DNA from: Terrimonas pollutisoli
Lineage (GTDB): Bacteria > Bacteroidota > Bacteroidia > Chitinophagales > Chitinophagaceae
NCBI RefSeq assembly: GCF_029360765.1
Contig: NZ_JARKNA010000007.1
Coordinates: 1-64,000, forward strand
Length of the DNA: 64,000 nucleotides
Direction: 5' to 3'
The translations under genes were made by a program, and so were the position numbers. Below are positions 24,565 through 32,980 of this stretch, piece after piece. The stretch's first letter is position 1; every line of letters starts with the position of its first letter. Below the pieces are notes generated by a model. It did not search any database and had not been told where the DNA came from. It saw nothing but the letters and a program-made list of their open reading frames with translations.

Positions 24565-26907
24565 TTATTTCTTTTTAAACAAATCACCAAAATCATAACT
24601 GACACCCATATTAAAATGCCTGGGCTCTGCCGGTGTATAACTATAACCGGAATTGCTTTTGCTGCTGGTGTAGGCATAATATTTATCGGCAGCATTCATC
24701 ATGTTCACCCATAGTTCCATCGCTTTCCATTTATAACCCGCCCTTACATGAAATACATCATAACCTTCATACCTTACGGTATTCAAAGGGTCCATATAGT
24801 AGCTGCCGATCTTTTGCCACTCCACCCCCACCCTCAGTCCATTTACAAATGCAGGTCGCCACCATATCTCTGCATTATGCATCCAGTTGGGTGCGCCATT
24901 CATGTCATTGCCGTTATAGGAAACTCCTTTTTCTACAAACTCCGTAAACCGGTGTTTGCTGAGTGCACTGCTGAGGCGAAAGCTGATGCTTTTTACCGGG
25001 TTTGCGTTCAGTCCAAATTCAATTCCCCTATGCTGGGTTTTACCGGCATTCATGTTTTGCGAACTTCCATCATCCATTCTTACAGAGATGATTTCATTCG
25101 TTCCTTCCAGTTGATACACGCTGATATCCGCACTCAACTTTCCTTTTATTAATTCGGCCCAGCCGCCTATTTCATAGTTATAAAAAACAGAAGGTTTTAA
25201 TTCAGGTACTTTCACTCCCTTATACATTTCGGTAACCTGTGGGGGTACAAATCCTTCACTATAGTTGGCATAAATGCCGGTTGTGGAAGAGAAATTATAG
25301 GTGAACCCGATCTTGGGACTGACTCTTTTAAAATTATTCAGTGTATCCGGCGATCCACTGTAAGAAGATGGTTGCAGGTAATTATTAAAATCATAATGAA
25401 ACAAATCATAGCGCAATAAGGCAACGACTCTTAATTTTTCAACCGGGCTAAATTCAAAATTGGCAAAGGCCGCATAATTATTAATATCACTTTTATAGTG
25501 TGTCAACACACTGTCCATGCTTTGATAGCCGGTATATACTTTAGAAACACTGTCTTTGCTGATCCGGATGTATTCAGCCGAATAGCGGGAAGGGCTAATG
25601 TCAACATTCAGGCCACCAATAAGCACGGCTTTTTTCCAGTTTAAGTTTTGCTTGTGCTGAGCGATCAATGCATAACTGTTAAAGCTCACTTCATTGATCT
25701 CACCATGGGCCAGGTTCTTTTTCCCTGTCCATGTCCCGTTGGAAAGCCTGCGATAATCATCCTTAATGGCATAAGCAGGGTTTTGACCGATACTGTTATC
25801 ACGGAAGATGACGGATGCGGTCGTTTTACTGTTATCATTCCAGTGGTGCGATAAGGTAGAGCGATACCGGAGAGCATTTACCTTGCGGTAAGTAAATGTA
25901 TAGTTGCTGCCAAATGATTTGTCAACAAACCGAATGCTATCTATACCTCCTGTCATATCGCTGTAATAATCCATCCAGGTAAAACTGTTTGTCAGCGAAG
26001 TCTTCTCATTAAAATGATAATCTACTCTCGCTGTCAGGTTGGCTTTATGAAAATCAGTGTACTCAATAAAACTATTTCGTTTGTCAACATAATAACCACT
26101 TAGTGCAAAACCCCATTTACCCTTACTAAAAGCTGTTTGCAGGTCAGTTCTTTTATAACCGATATTATTTGCCTGCAAGGACAATTTTGCAACGGGAACA
26201 GCTGTTGGAGCTACGGTAATGAAATTAACGACACCACCAATGGCTTCGCTGCCATACAATGAAGAAGAAGGCCCTTTGATAACCTCAATGTTTTTTACCG
26301 CAGCCATGTTCATTTCCAGCAATGCATTGTGATTGAACAAACCGGTCGTACGAATAGGAATGCCATCTTCCAGGTAAAGGAATAAGCTTTTTGTTGTCAT
26401 CGGCTGGCGGATACTCATACTGTGCTGTTCATTACCAAGATTTACCATGTACACCCCACTCACTTTATTTAATACCTGGTCCAAGGTAACCGGCTTTGCA
26501 TCCTGTATCATTTTTGATGAAATAGTAGTAATGGCAACAGGGGCCAGTGATCGCTTCACTCCTTCACGATTGGCTGTCACAACAACTGCCTGCATCGGTG
26601 AATTGTCCTGTTGAAGATTTACAACTGTCACTAGTTGACCCGCCTGGATAATGACCGGCTGGTAGCCAACGGATGATACCTCAAATGATACACAACAATT
26701 GGCCCGCGGCTTCAACTCAAACTCGCCGTGCGCATTGGTAGCGCATCCGCAGGAACAACCTGCAGAACAATGAACAGATGCGCCAACGACTGGCTCTTTA
26801 GTTAAAGCATCAATTATTTTTCCTTTAAAAACCTGCTGGCTATACCCAACAGAAGCGACTGCCATAAAAGCCAAAACAGCAGCAATTAGTTTATAGATAG
26901 ATAACAT
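24565..26907 (-). CDS. TonB-dependent outer-membrane receptor with Cys-rich N-terminal domain, candidate copper transporter
   Basis: A 780-residue receptor: signal peptide (1-23), a carboxypeptidase-like domain (about 26-110), a plug with NKVSGVYMVNLG and the IEVIKGPSSSLYGSEAIGG region (about 115-235), and a 22-strand-type barrel ending in an aromatic-rich strand (NMGVSYDFGDLF). The N-terminal domain carries six Cys (C47, C51, C53, C55, C71, C72; CSAGCSCGC and NCC), unusual for this domain and suggestive of a soft metal. It lies between NO/nos genes and follows a small Cys-containing membrane protein. A copper-uptake role like NosA/OprC, feeding NosZ and CuA oxidases, is an inference. Confidence 0.85.
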   Translation of the reverse strand: MLSIYKLIAAVLAFMAVASVGYSQQVFKGKIIDALTKEPVVGASVHCSAGCSCGCATNAHGEFELKPRANCCVSFEVSSVGYQPVIIQAGQLVTVVNLQQDNSPMQAVVVTANREGVKRSLAPVAITTISSKMIQDAKPVTLDQVLNKVSGVYMVNLGNEQHSMSIRQPMTTKSLFLYLEDGIPIRTTGLFNHNALLEMNMAAVKNIEVIKGPSSSLYGSEAIGGVVNFITVAPTAVPVAKLSLQANNIGYKRTDLQTAFSKGKWGFALSGYYVDKRNSFIEYTDFHKANLTARVDYHFNEKTSLTNSFTWMDYYSDMTGGIDSIRFVDKSFGSNYTFTYRKVNALRYRSTLSHHWNDNSKTTASVIFRDNSIGQNPAYAIKDDYRRLSNGTWTGKKNLAHGEINEVSFNSYALIAQHKQNLNWKKAVLIGGLNVDISPSRYSAEYIRISKDSVSKVYTGYQSMDSVLTHYKSDINNYAAFANFEFSPVEKLRVVALLRYDLFHYDFNNYLQPSSYSGSPDTLNNFKRVSPKIGFTYNFSSTTGIYANYSEGFVPPQVTEMYKGVKVPELKPSVFYNYEIGGWAELIKGKLSADISVYQLEGTNEIISVRMDDGSSQNMNAGKTQHRGIEFGLNANPVKSISFRLSSALSKHRFTEFVEKGVSYNGNDMNGAPNWMHNAEIWWRPAFVNGLRVGVEWQKIGSYYMDPLNTVRYEGYDVFHVRAGYKWKAMELWVNMMNAADKYYAYTSSKSNSGYSYTPAEPRHFNMGVSYDFGDLFKKK

Positions 26908-27015
26908 ACCAATTTAATTTGGATAGGGTAATGCAGTCCGTTGATAGTGCTGGCATAGCTCCGCAACGATTGCTTTTCAAATAATCAAATAGTCAAACTG
27001 TAAAAAAGGAATAGT

Positions 27016-27390
27016 TCAGGCAGAAGGCGGATGAAAGAAGCTTATGGGCCTGTCAATAGGTTCGCCTGAGTTAGTGGCGTTACCGTAGTTAGCAGAGGAA
27101 ATGATTACAGGAGTTTCTACTGTCGCGAAAAATGACCTGGAAGAAAGTACAAGCGAAGTGATTTCAAGTTTCACTGATTCAGGAGTATTTTGTTCCTGTT
27201 TTTCTTTTTCTTTCAGTTTTTTCATCAATACACAATTACCCTTACAATTCAACTGCGGCCGGTAACGGTTCTCGCAAAGGCTTTTTGCTATATAGTCCCT
27301 GTTAAGATTGAAAGTCATAACCACAAACCATGTACTAAAGGTTTGGGTCAACAACAGCAGGATCAGTATAGGACTTACGATGAATTTCAT
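27016..27390 (-). CDS. Small Cys-containing exported protein upstream of the TonB receptor
   Basis: A 124-residue protein with an N-terminal hydrophobic segment (about 5-27), then CENRYRPQLNCKGNC (C39, C49, C53), a Lys/Glu-rich helix, and a C-terminus ending SFFHPPSA. Small proteins of this kind with a C-x9-C-x3-C pattern often precede metal-related TonB receptors in Bacteroidota, but no function is established. It is the first gene of the receptor unit, with a -7 element (TATTTTTG) at 27399-27406 just upstream. Confidence 0.6.
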   Translation of the reverse strand: MKFIVSPILILLLLTQTFSTWFVVMTFNLNRDYIAKSLCENRYRPQLNCKGNCVLMKKLKEKEKQEQNTPESVKLEITSLVLSSRSFFATVETPVIISSANYGNATNSGEPIDRPISFFHPPSA

Positions 27391-27398
27391 TTCCGCTA

Positions 27399-27516
27399 CA
27401 AAAATATCAGTAATTGCCAGATAAAATAAACGGGCTGGTCAACTTATTTACTGATCTTAATCATACCTGCTGCTGACCCGTGTAATTATGCCATTTATTT
27501 AAAGCTATTTTCTTTG
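27399..27516. promoter_or_regulatory. Divergent promoter with one central FNR-type box
   Basis: The minus-strand -7 element TATTTTTG is at 27399-27406. The perfect core box CTGATcttaATCAT is at 27451-27464 (centre 27457.5). The plus-strand near-consensus -7 element TTTCTTTG is at 27509-27516. The centre is exactly 58.5 bp from the end of both -7 elements, so one box can serve both directions in the upstream (class I) position. Confidence 0.68.
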
Positions 27517-27524
27517 TAATGAAA

Positions 27525-28802
27525 ATGAACCTGGTAAGTGTAAAAAACCGGCTATCGACATTCAACTTTACGGCGGAAAAGACGGGAGCCGGTCACCTGC
27601 TTTTGCAAAAAAAATTGTTGAGCATTTGTCTTTTTAATTTTTTCCTCCTTTCGCTGGTTGGTCTTTTGCTTCGTGCCTATCCCCTGGTGTCGATTCCTTT
27701 TTTCACGTATAAAAATGTATTGCATGCTCATTCGCATTTTGCATTTGGCGGCTGGATAACACCCGTGCTGATATATCTTATCCTGAGGTTTTTTCCTGCT
27801 ATACAAACCCCTTCTACTTATCATCATTGGCGGAATATTATAATCCTGATGCTTGTTTCAGCTTATGGAATGTTGCTGAGCTTTCCTTTCCAGGGCTATG
27901 GTGGAGTCAGTATTGTATTTTCAACTCTTTTCATTGCTGCAGGATTTTATGCCGGAATAATAATCCGTTCCGCATCTAAACCGCAATTCTTTTTGGCTTC
28001 CTGGTCTTTTCTGCGGACAGGTTTTTTATATTTCGCCGTTTCCTCCATTGGTCCTTTTGCCACCGCGCCGCTTATTGCGTTGGGCAAGGCAGGCACGCCT
28101 ATTTATTATAATGCTATTTACTTCTACCTGCATTTCCAGTATAATGGTTTCTTTACATTCATCGTTTTGGCCGTGCTTTATAAAATGATCGAACGAAGCA
28201 AATCATTCAATCATGGAAAATTAGTTTTCAGGCTGATGAATATTGCCTGTATTCCTGCTTATGCTTTATCCGTTTTATGGACACAGCCATCCATCCTCCT
28301 CAATATAACCGGTGGAGCAGCGGCATTGGTGCAATTGACAGCTCTCTTTTTTTTGCTGAAAGATATCAAGGGATTAAAATGGGAAACCGGTATACAGTAT
28401 TGGCTATTCAGGATTTCCATTTTCGCTTTGCTGGTAAAAAGCCTGTTGCAATTGCTGAGTGCTTTTCCTTCTGTAGCAGAACTGGCTTATCAAAACCGGA
28501 ATTTTGTAATTGCCTATTTACACCTGGTGCTGATTGGGTTTATCAGTGTGTTTGTATTTTCTGTCATCGCCAGGCCGGCATCATTTAGCCGATTATTGTA
28601 TAATGGTATGCTGACTTTTCTTTTCGCATTTATCAGCACAGAATTATTACTGGTGTTGCAGGCAGGAGGATATCTTGTATTTTTTCAGCCATATGCTTAT
28701 ATCCGGCTTCTTTTTCTCCTTAGTATTTTCTTTCCTGCGGGGTTGCTATTGATATTTATCGCCCGGGTTAAGCAAGTCGTCATCCGAACCTGCACAGATT
28801 GA
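27525..28802 (+). CDS. Second polytopic NnrS/oxidase-I-like membrane protein
   Basis: An integral membrane protein of about 425 residues with about 12 helices. It contains LHAHSHFAFGGWITPVLIY (about residues 69-87) and FYLHFQYNGFFTF (about 203-215), His-bearing helices like those that hold haem in oxidase subunit I, but without the CuB ligand set. The start is taken at ATG 27525 because the predicted transcription start overlaps the ATG at 27519. It is divergent from the TonB receptor unit and near the nos operon. A haem/NO-related role is inferred from its resemblance to the protein at 15935 and from its promoter. Confidence 0.55.
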   Translation: MNLVSVKNRLSTFNFTAEKTGAGHLLLQKKLLSICLFNFFLLSLVGLLLRAYPLVSIPFFTYKNVLHAHSHFAFGGWITPVLIYLILRFFPAIQTPSTYHHWRNIIILMLVSAYGMLLSFPFQGYGGVSIVFSTLFIAAGFYAGIIIRSASKPQFFLASWSFLRTGFLYFAVSSIGPFATAPLIALGKAGTPIYYNAIYFYLHFQYNGFFTFIVLAVLYKMIERSKSFNHGKLVFRLMNIACIPAYALSVLWTQPSILLNITGGAAALVQLTALFFLLKDIKGLKWETGIQYWLFRISIFALLVKSLLQLLSAFPSVAELAYQNRNFVIAYLHLVLIGFISVFVFSVIARPASFSRLLYNGMLTFLFAFISTELLLVLQAGGYLVFFQPYAYIRLLFLLSIFFPAGLLLIFIARVKQVVIRTCTD

Positions 28803-28851
28803 GCCGGTAGTCAACAAACAAAATGCAGGCTAAGTTCTTGTTAATCGGCTA

Positions 28852-29616
28852 CTATAAATCTTTTCTCTTAAAAACTCTTAAGGCTAATAACAAAGGGACG
28901 GCAATCCATAAAAGCATGATGCCAACAGTGAAGAGGACGCCGGTGCCGCTGCCAAAAAAATCTTTATATAAAGCACCGGTATAACCCATCAATGCACTCA
29001 CATCCATTTTCAGCATAATGAAGATGCGGCCGAGATCAATAGGGTTAAGAGCAGAAAGCAGGAGGGTGAATTTTTCCATCGGGTAATCGCTGAAACTAAA
29101 TAATATCAGCAATACCAGGCCATCGTATATCAGGGCGAAATAAAACCAGAGCAATAAAGCCGAGCCGATACCTCTTGCTTTATCCCTTGCTTTTACGGAA
29201 GCCAAAAAAGCGATGGAAGTAAACACAAGTGTCAGTGCACCGCCGGTAAATAAGAGAGCCACACCGGTTGCATCAAACGCAAATAATACTACAGGAAGAC
29301 CTACGCCGATAAAAAAACCGCTGAGCAGCGATAAAGCGACACCGACATACTCACTGAGAAGGATCCTGGTGCGGCTTAACGGTTGCGACAGCATCAGTTC
29401 GATAAATTCGTAGGAGTTGTAATAATGAATAGTGGTAAAGATCATACTGATCAGCGGCACCACGATCAATACAATATTCAACAGGCTGAGTATAGCTTTA
29501 CTATGATTTTCTTCCAACTGAAAAAGACTAAAAGAAACAACAAAAAGGAACAAGGTGTAAGCAATTACTACCTTGCTGCGAAGTATATCATATAAAACGT
29601 ATCGTGTAAGTTTCAT
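28852..29616 (-). CDS. nosY: NosY, ABC permease for nitrous oxide reductase maturation
   Basis: A 254-residue membrane protein with about six helices and the NosY signature region HYYNSYEFIELMLSQPLSRTRILLSEY near residues 64-90. It pairs with the ATPase NosF and periplasmic NosD; the complex moves a sulfur or other factor for CuZ assembly. It is the last gene of the nos operon. It is separated from nosF by 151 bases holding two hairpins, an unusually large gap for this pair. Confidence 0.88.
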   Translation of the reverse strand: MKLTRYVLYDILRSKVVIAYTLFLFVVSFSLFQLEENHSKAILSLLNIVLIVVPLISMIFTTIHYYNSYEFIELMLSQPLSRTRILLSEYVGVALSLLSGFFIGVGLPVVLFAFDATGVALLFTGGALTLVFTSIAFLASVKARDKARGIGSALLLWFYFALIYDGLVLLILFSFSDYPMEKFTLLLSALNPIDLGRIFIMLKMDVSALMGYTGALYKDFFGSGTGVLFTVGIMLLWIAVPLLLALRVFKRKDL

Positions 29617-29655
29617 AATATTTTTTTTACCTCACCCCAACCCCTCTCAATGCCG

Positions 29656-29715
29656 TGGTTCGTGTCTCACGAACCATTCCTTTCATCATTTTCCCGGTTC
29701 TTGGAACACGAACCG
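29656..29715. repeat. Two related palindromic hairpins in the nosF-nosY gap
   Basis: TGGTTCGTG-tct-CACGAACCA at 29656-29676 is a perfect 9-bp stem. CGGTTCTTG-gaa-CACGAACCG at 29695-29715 is a 9-bp stem with one mismatch. Both share the GGTTCgTG/CACGAACC unit and look like REP-type intergenic palindromes or a paired RNA processing/attenuation element between nosF and nosY. Confidence 0.6.
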
Positions 29716-29767
29716 CGGCTGAAGAGTTTAACAGGGCTCGTAGTTTTTTATTTAAACAAAAAATACT

Positions 29768-30535
29768 TTATCCAATCTTTTCTGTTTCTTTCAATGCCAG
29801 CACTTCATTGATCCATAAAGCTTCCTTTTTTTCGCCCCGCATCACACGGGCAATGGCTTTACCCAGTTTATCTTCGCCTGTCTCGTTGCGCAACGTGTTA
29901 ATGTCTTTCAGGAATATCAGCTTACCTTCCTGCAAGTACATTACATCGGTAGTCAGTTCATCGAGGTCGCTCAGGATATGTGACGTAATAAGAATGAGTT
30001 TATTCTTTTTTTTCTCCTGCATTATCTTTTCTTTCAGTATCTCAGATGAAAGCGGATCAAGCCCGGCCGTGGGTTCATCCAAAATCAAAATATCGGGATT
30101 GAAATAAAAAGCCAGTGCAGCGCTTACCTTTTGACGTGTACCACCACTTAGTGTACGCATGGGTTTTTCGAAAATGGATACCAGGTTAAACTTTACAAGC
30201 AAATCAGTATCCAGTTCCTGCTCTGGCAACTTTCTTATGTTTTTCATCATAGAAAACAACTGGCCCACCTTCATGTTGTCGGGATAACGGCCGATCTGGG
30301 GCATATAACCAATCTGGCTACGATAAGAAGGATCACCATTTATAGGTTGCCCGTTTACATAAATGCTGCCTTCATCCGCTTTTACCATGCCCAATATGGA
30401 TTTGATCAGTGTTGTTTTACCCGATCCGTTGGGGCCGATCAATGATATAACCTGTCCTTTGTTGAACAATGCATTGATATCATCCAGGGCCTGCAATTTT
30501 TTAAATCGTTTCTTTAGGTTTTCGATCCGTATCAT
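29768..30535 (-). CDS. nosF: NosF, ABC ATPase for nitrous oxide reductase maturation
   Basis: A 255-residue ABC ATPase. Walker A is GPNGSGKTT (about residues 34-42), the Q-loop region has IGYMPQIG, the signature is LSGGTRQKVSAAL (about 129-141), Walker B is PDILILDEPTAGLDP (about 148-162), and the switch His is in ITSHILSDLDEL. The start overlaps the nosD stop by four bases (ATGA). It energises the NosDFY transporter with NosY. Confidence 0.93.
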   Translation of the reverse strand: MIRIENLKKRFKKLQALDDINALFNKGQVISLIGPNGSGKTTLIKSILGMVKADEGSIYVNGQPINGDPSYRSQIGYMPQIGRYPDNMKVGQLFSMMKNIRKLPEQELDTDLLVKFNLVSIFEKPMRTLSGGTRQKVSAALAFYFNPDILILDEPTAGLDPLSSEILKEKIMQEKKKNKLILITSHILSDLDELTTDVMYLQEGKLIFLKDINTLRNETGEDKLGKAIARVMRGEKKEALWINEVLALKETEKIG

Positions 30536-31764
30536 AATTTATTGGGCTTTATCATCGGTTTATTATCTACCAGGTTTTCAGGGGTAAGACTGGGAATAGC
30601 TTTTTCCGCCCTGTCTAACAATGAAACCATAAAACTGCGCATCAGCATCAGCGTAGTGGGGTTTTGTTCCACCACCATTGCATACATGCTTACCGGGTGG
30701 TAAGGCACATCGCCAATACCATCTTTGTTCATATCATAGCCATCATATTTATCCCAATAGTTATTGAAAAACCTGTTCAGCATCATGGTGCCATTGGTTG
30801 CCACATCAAAAGAGTTGCCGTAAAAATTGTTGTGATAAAACGTATTATCATCACAACTGGCCTGCACTTTCAAGGCCCAGCCGTTTGCTTTAAAAATATT
30901 CCTGCCAATTTCAATACGGCTGCTGCCTTCCATGTGAATAGCAACGGTATTCTGAATAAATTTATTATGCAGGATATGGCTGTTCGAAATATCCTTTAAT
31001 AAAATGCCATAGGCGCTGGGTCCCCAGTTTTTATCAAACAGGTTGTTTTCCATCCGCACATTCTTACTGTACATCACCGCTACGCCGGCGCCGTTATTTT
31101 CAAAGGTATTGCCCAGGTAAGTATCGCTGTGAGAGAACATAAAGTGCAGTCCGTATCTTACATTTTTTTCGCTCCGGTTTTTTTGAATAGTTGACTCCGT
31201 AACAAATTCCAAATAAATGCCATCCCGGTGACCGCTGATCGTATTGCCATCGATCATCATCGCCGCGCATTTCCAAAGATGTATGCCATTGCCGGACAAA
31301 TGTTCCGACTTATTGGTTCCCTTTATTGCATTATTCCTGACAATTGAGTTCGTGGTGTTGGCAATATGTACTCCGAAAGAGGCATTGGTGATGGTATTGT
31401 TTTCTACTAAAACATTAGTAGCATCAATGATCTTTAAAGCAGCATAGTCATTCATAGATGAATAGCCGGCATTAACGAAATGAATACCTTTTATTACAAT
31501 TTTTTTCCCGGTTAGTGTAAGGATCTCGTTTTTATTATCCCCATCCAGTACAGGGCCCCCAATTCCTATTAAATGAATAGCCTTATCAATAATGATATTA
31601 CCTTCTTTGTAAGTTCCTTTATGCAATAAAACTGTGTCACCGTCCTTTGCTATTTTTATTCCCTGCCGCAGGTTATTGACCGGCTTATCCTTCCCCACTA
31701 CAATTGTATTGGCAAAAGCATTGCATACAACGATCAGTAATAATATGGTTAGTAAGTTTCTCAC
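30532..31764 (-). CDS. nosD: NosD, periplasmic beta-helix copper-site maturation protein
   Basis: A 410-residue exported protein: signal peptide (about 1-18), then right-handed parallel beta-helix repeats (many N-x-I/x-N turns, such as NNTITNASFGVHIANTTNS) and the family stretch RYGLHFMFSHSDTYLGNTF near 203-221. NosD forms the periplasmic part of NosDFY and hands over to NosL/NosZ during CuZ assembly. It overlaps nosL (stop) and nosF (start) by four bases each, so the three are translationally coupled. Confidence 0.93.
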   Translation of the reverse strand: MRNLLTILLLIVVCNAFANTIVVGKDKPVNNLRQGIKIAKDGDTVLLHKGTYKEGNIIIDKAIHLIGIGGPVLDGDNKNEILTLTGKKIVIKGIHFVNAGYSSMNDYAALKIIDATNVLVENNTITNASFGVHIANTTNSIVRNNAIKGTNKSEHLSGNGIHLWKCAAMMIDGNTISGHRDGIYLEFVTESTIQKNRSEKNVRYGLHFMFSHSDTYLGNTFENNGAGVAVMYSKNVRMENNLFDKNWGPSAYGILLKDISNSHILHNKFIQNTVAIHMEGSSRIEIGRNIFKANGWALKVQASCDDNTFYHNNFYGNSFDVATNGTMMLNRFFNNYWDKYDGYDMNKDGIGDVPYHPVSMYAMVVEQNPTTLMLMRSFMVSLLDRAEKAIPSLTPENLVDNKPMIKPNKL

Positions 31765-32801
31765 TTGATCAAAATATTATAAAGCGTCGCCCAATTGGTT
31801 ACCTTACTTCCTTCTATTTCGTCGGCTTTCTTTTTGGCTTCAGTTTCATTTTTAAACGCAGCTGCATTTCCTCCCATCGGGCTTTTCAGTTGACTGCTTA
31901 CAACAAATTCGACGGCGTTTACTTTTATAAACTCGTTGCTGTTGTTATAGTCAATAAACAATGTTTGATGGATATCACCCATTTCTACCCCACGCCTTTT
32001 CAGGAAAGTGGCCACACAATGCACATCGTCAAATTTGAAGATCCTTCCCTTTTTAGTCACGATCTCAGCGCCAAATTTTGGATCCATGATCGTCATTTTA
32101 CATTCGGCACAATTATCTTTTCCAAAAGCTATTTTTTCAGGTTTATGATTGCATGCTGTCAAAAAGAGAGCGGTAATAACTGCAATGGAAACAGTAGTCA
32201 CTTTCTTTTGTGGTGCCATGGTTGTATGTTTTTTGTTTTTGCGCCATTCAAGAAACCAGCTAATAAAAAACACGCCGGTTACCGCCACCATCACCCATCC
32301 GCCTATATCCGGGTAAGAATAAGAATCAAAGTTCAATAGTTTTTTGTGGCCAATAAGAGGAGGCTGGTAGGATAACCCCGGAACCTGTATGGCTGCCGCA
32401 GGATCCAGATCGTGTCCATAGTCGTAGCCCCACATATAAAAATCAATCATTGCCGCTACGCCGCCAATGACACAAAGAACGAGATAAGCAAAAAGCAATT
32501 TGCGGCTGCCGGTAAAGGCCGCTGCTAATCCAAACACAACATAGAAACCTAAAATATAGACAAGGTAGCTGAACTCAGGGAACATTTCCGCTTTGATATG
32601 CTTCATCCCGATATAGTGATTCAGTCCATTGATAATTTCCACCTGGCCAGAAATTTTATTTAACCATATCTGCATGGATAATCCTTCGGGATATTGCGGG
32701 GCGATAAGATAAATAGACCATACCGGCACAAAGAACATGATACACATCATCAATGCCCCTATTGCAATAATGACCCTGGAAGTAATGCTCATTTTTTTCA
32801 T
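31761..32801 (-). CDS. nosL: NosL copper chaperone fused to an N-terminal membrane domain
   Basis: A 346-residue fusion. Residues 1-190 hold about four membrane helices (about 8-31, 78-98, 102-122, 165-185) with a periplasmic loop (QYPEGLSMQIWLNKISG). Residues 195-216 look like an intact lipoprotein signal (MAPQKK, hydrophobic core, FLTAC) with lipobox C217. NosL follows, with the Cu(I) site region NCAECKMTIMD (C231, C234, M236). NosL carries copper to apo-NosZ. M195 (codon at 32219-32217) could be an internal start giving a free lipoprotein. The gene follows a terminator-like hairpin and a 180-base leader, so it may have its own promoter within the nos operon. Confidence 0.85.
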   Translation of the reverse strand: MKKMSITSRVIIAIGALMMCIMFFVPVWSIYLIAPQYPEGLSMQIWLNKISGQVEIINGLNHYIGMKHIKAEMFPEFSYLVYILGFYVVFGLAAAFTGSRKLLFAYLVLCVIGGVAAMIDFYMWGYDYGHDLDPAAAIQVPGLSYQPPLIGHKKLLNFDSYSYPDIGGWVMVAVTGVFFISWFLEWRKNKKHTTMAPQKKVTTVSIAVITALFLTACNHKPEKIAFGKDNCAECKMTIMDPKFGAEIVTKKGRIFKFDDVHCVATFLKRRGVEMGDIHQTLFIDYNNSNEFIKVNAVEFVVSSQLKSPMGGNAAAFKNETEAKKKADEIEGSKVTNWATLYNILIK

Positions 32802-32810
32802 TTGCTAATC

Positions 32811-32895
32811 TTTTATTTGCTTTTTGGCCACATGGAATTCGACATAAAATTTTCATCGCTGTTTGGTATGACAGCTCGAAAATTTTATATCTCAT
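32811..32895 (-). promoter_or_regulatory. nosL leader element shared with the TPR gene leader
   Basis: Read on the minus strand, the leader has ATGAAATGAG, a GCTGT-N8-ACAGC hairpin, then CGAATTCCATGTGGCCAAAAAGCAA ending about 12 bases before the start codon (described in parts: CGAATTCCAT at about 32841-32832, then TGTGGCCAAAAAGCAA). The TPR gene leader at 43090-43190 has the same order, with CCTGTC-N4-GACAGG as the hairpin. A 79-codon open frame starting at 32895 runs through this leader into nosL and is not annotated as a gene. Confidence 0.4.
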
Positions 32896-32919
32896 TTCAT
32901 AAAAACCTGATTAGTGAAC

Positions 32920-32949
32920 AAAAATTCCGGAAGGGTTGAGTTTCCGGAA
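32920..32949 (-). terminator. Intrinsic terminator after the fasciclin gene
   Basis: On the minus strand TTCCGGAA, a 9-base loop and TTCCGGAA are followed directly by TTTTT. It lies 32 bases after the fasciclin stop and would separate or attenuate transcription between nosZ-fasciclin and nosLDFY. Confidence 0.7.
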
Positions 32950-32980
32950 ACATTGTCAGCGTGAAACTCTTTTGTCTTTC

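Noticed and set aside
32656..32895. 79-codon minus-strand frame (starts MRYKIFELSY) over the nosL leader
   Set aside because: It overlaps the nosL coding region in another frame for about 145 bases. It is treated as a leader element, although a leader peptide is not excluded.
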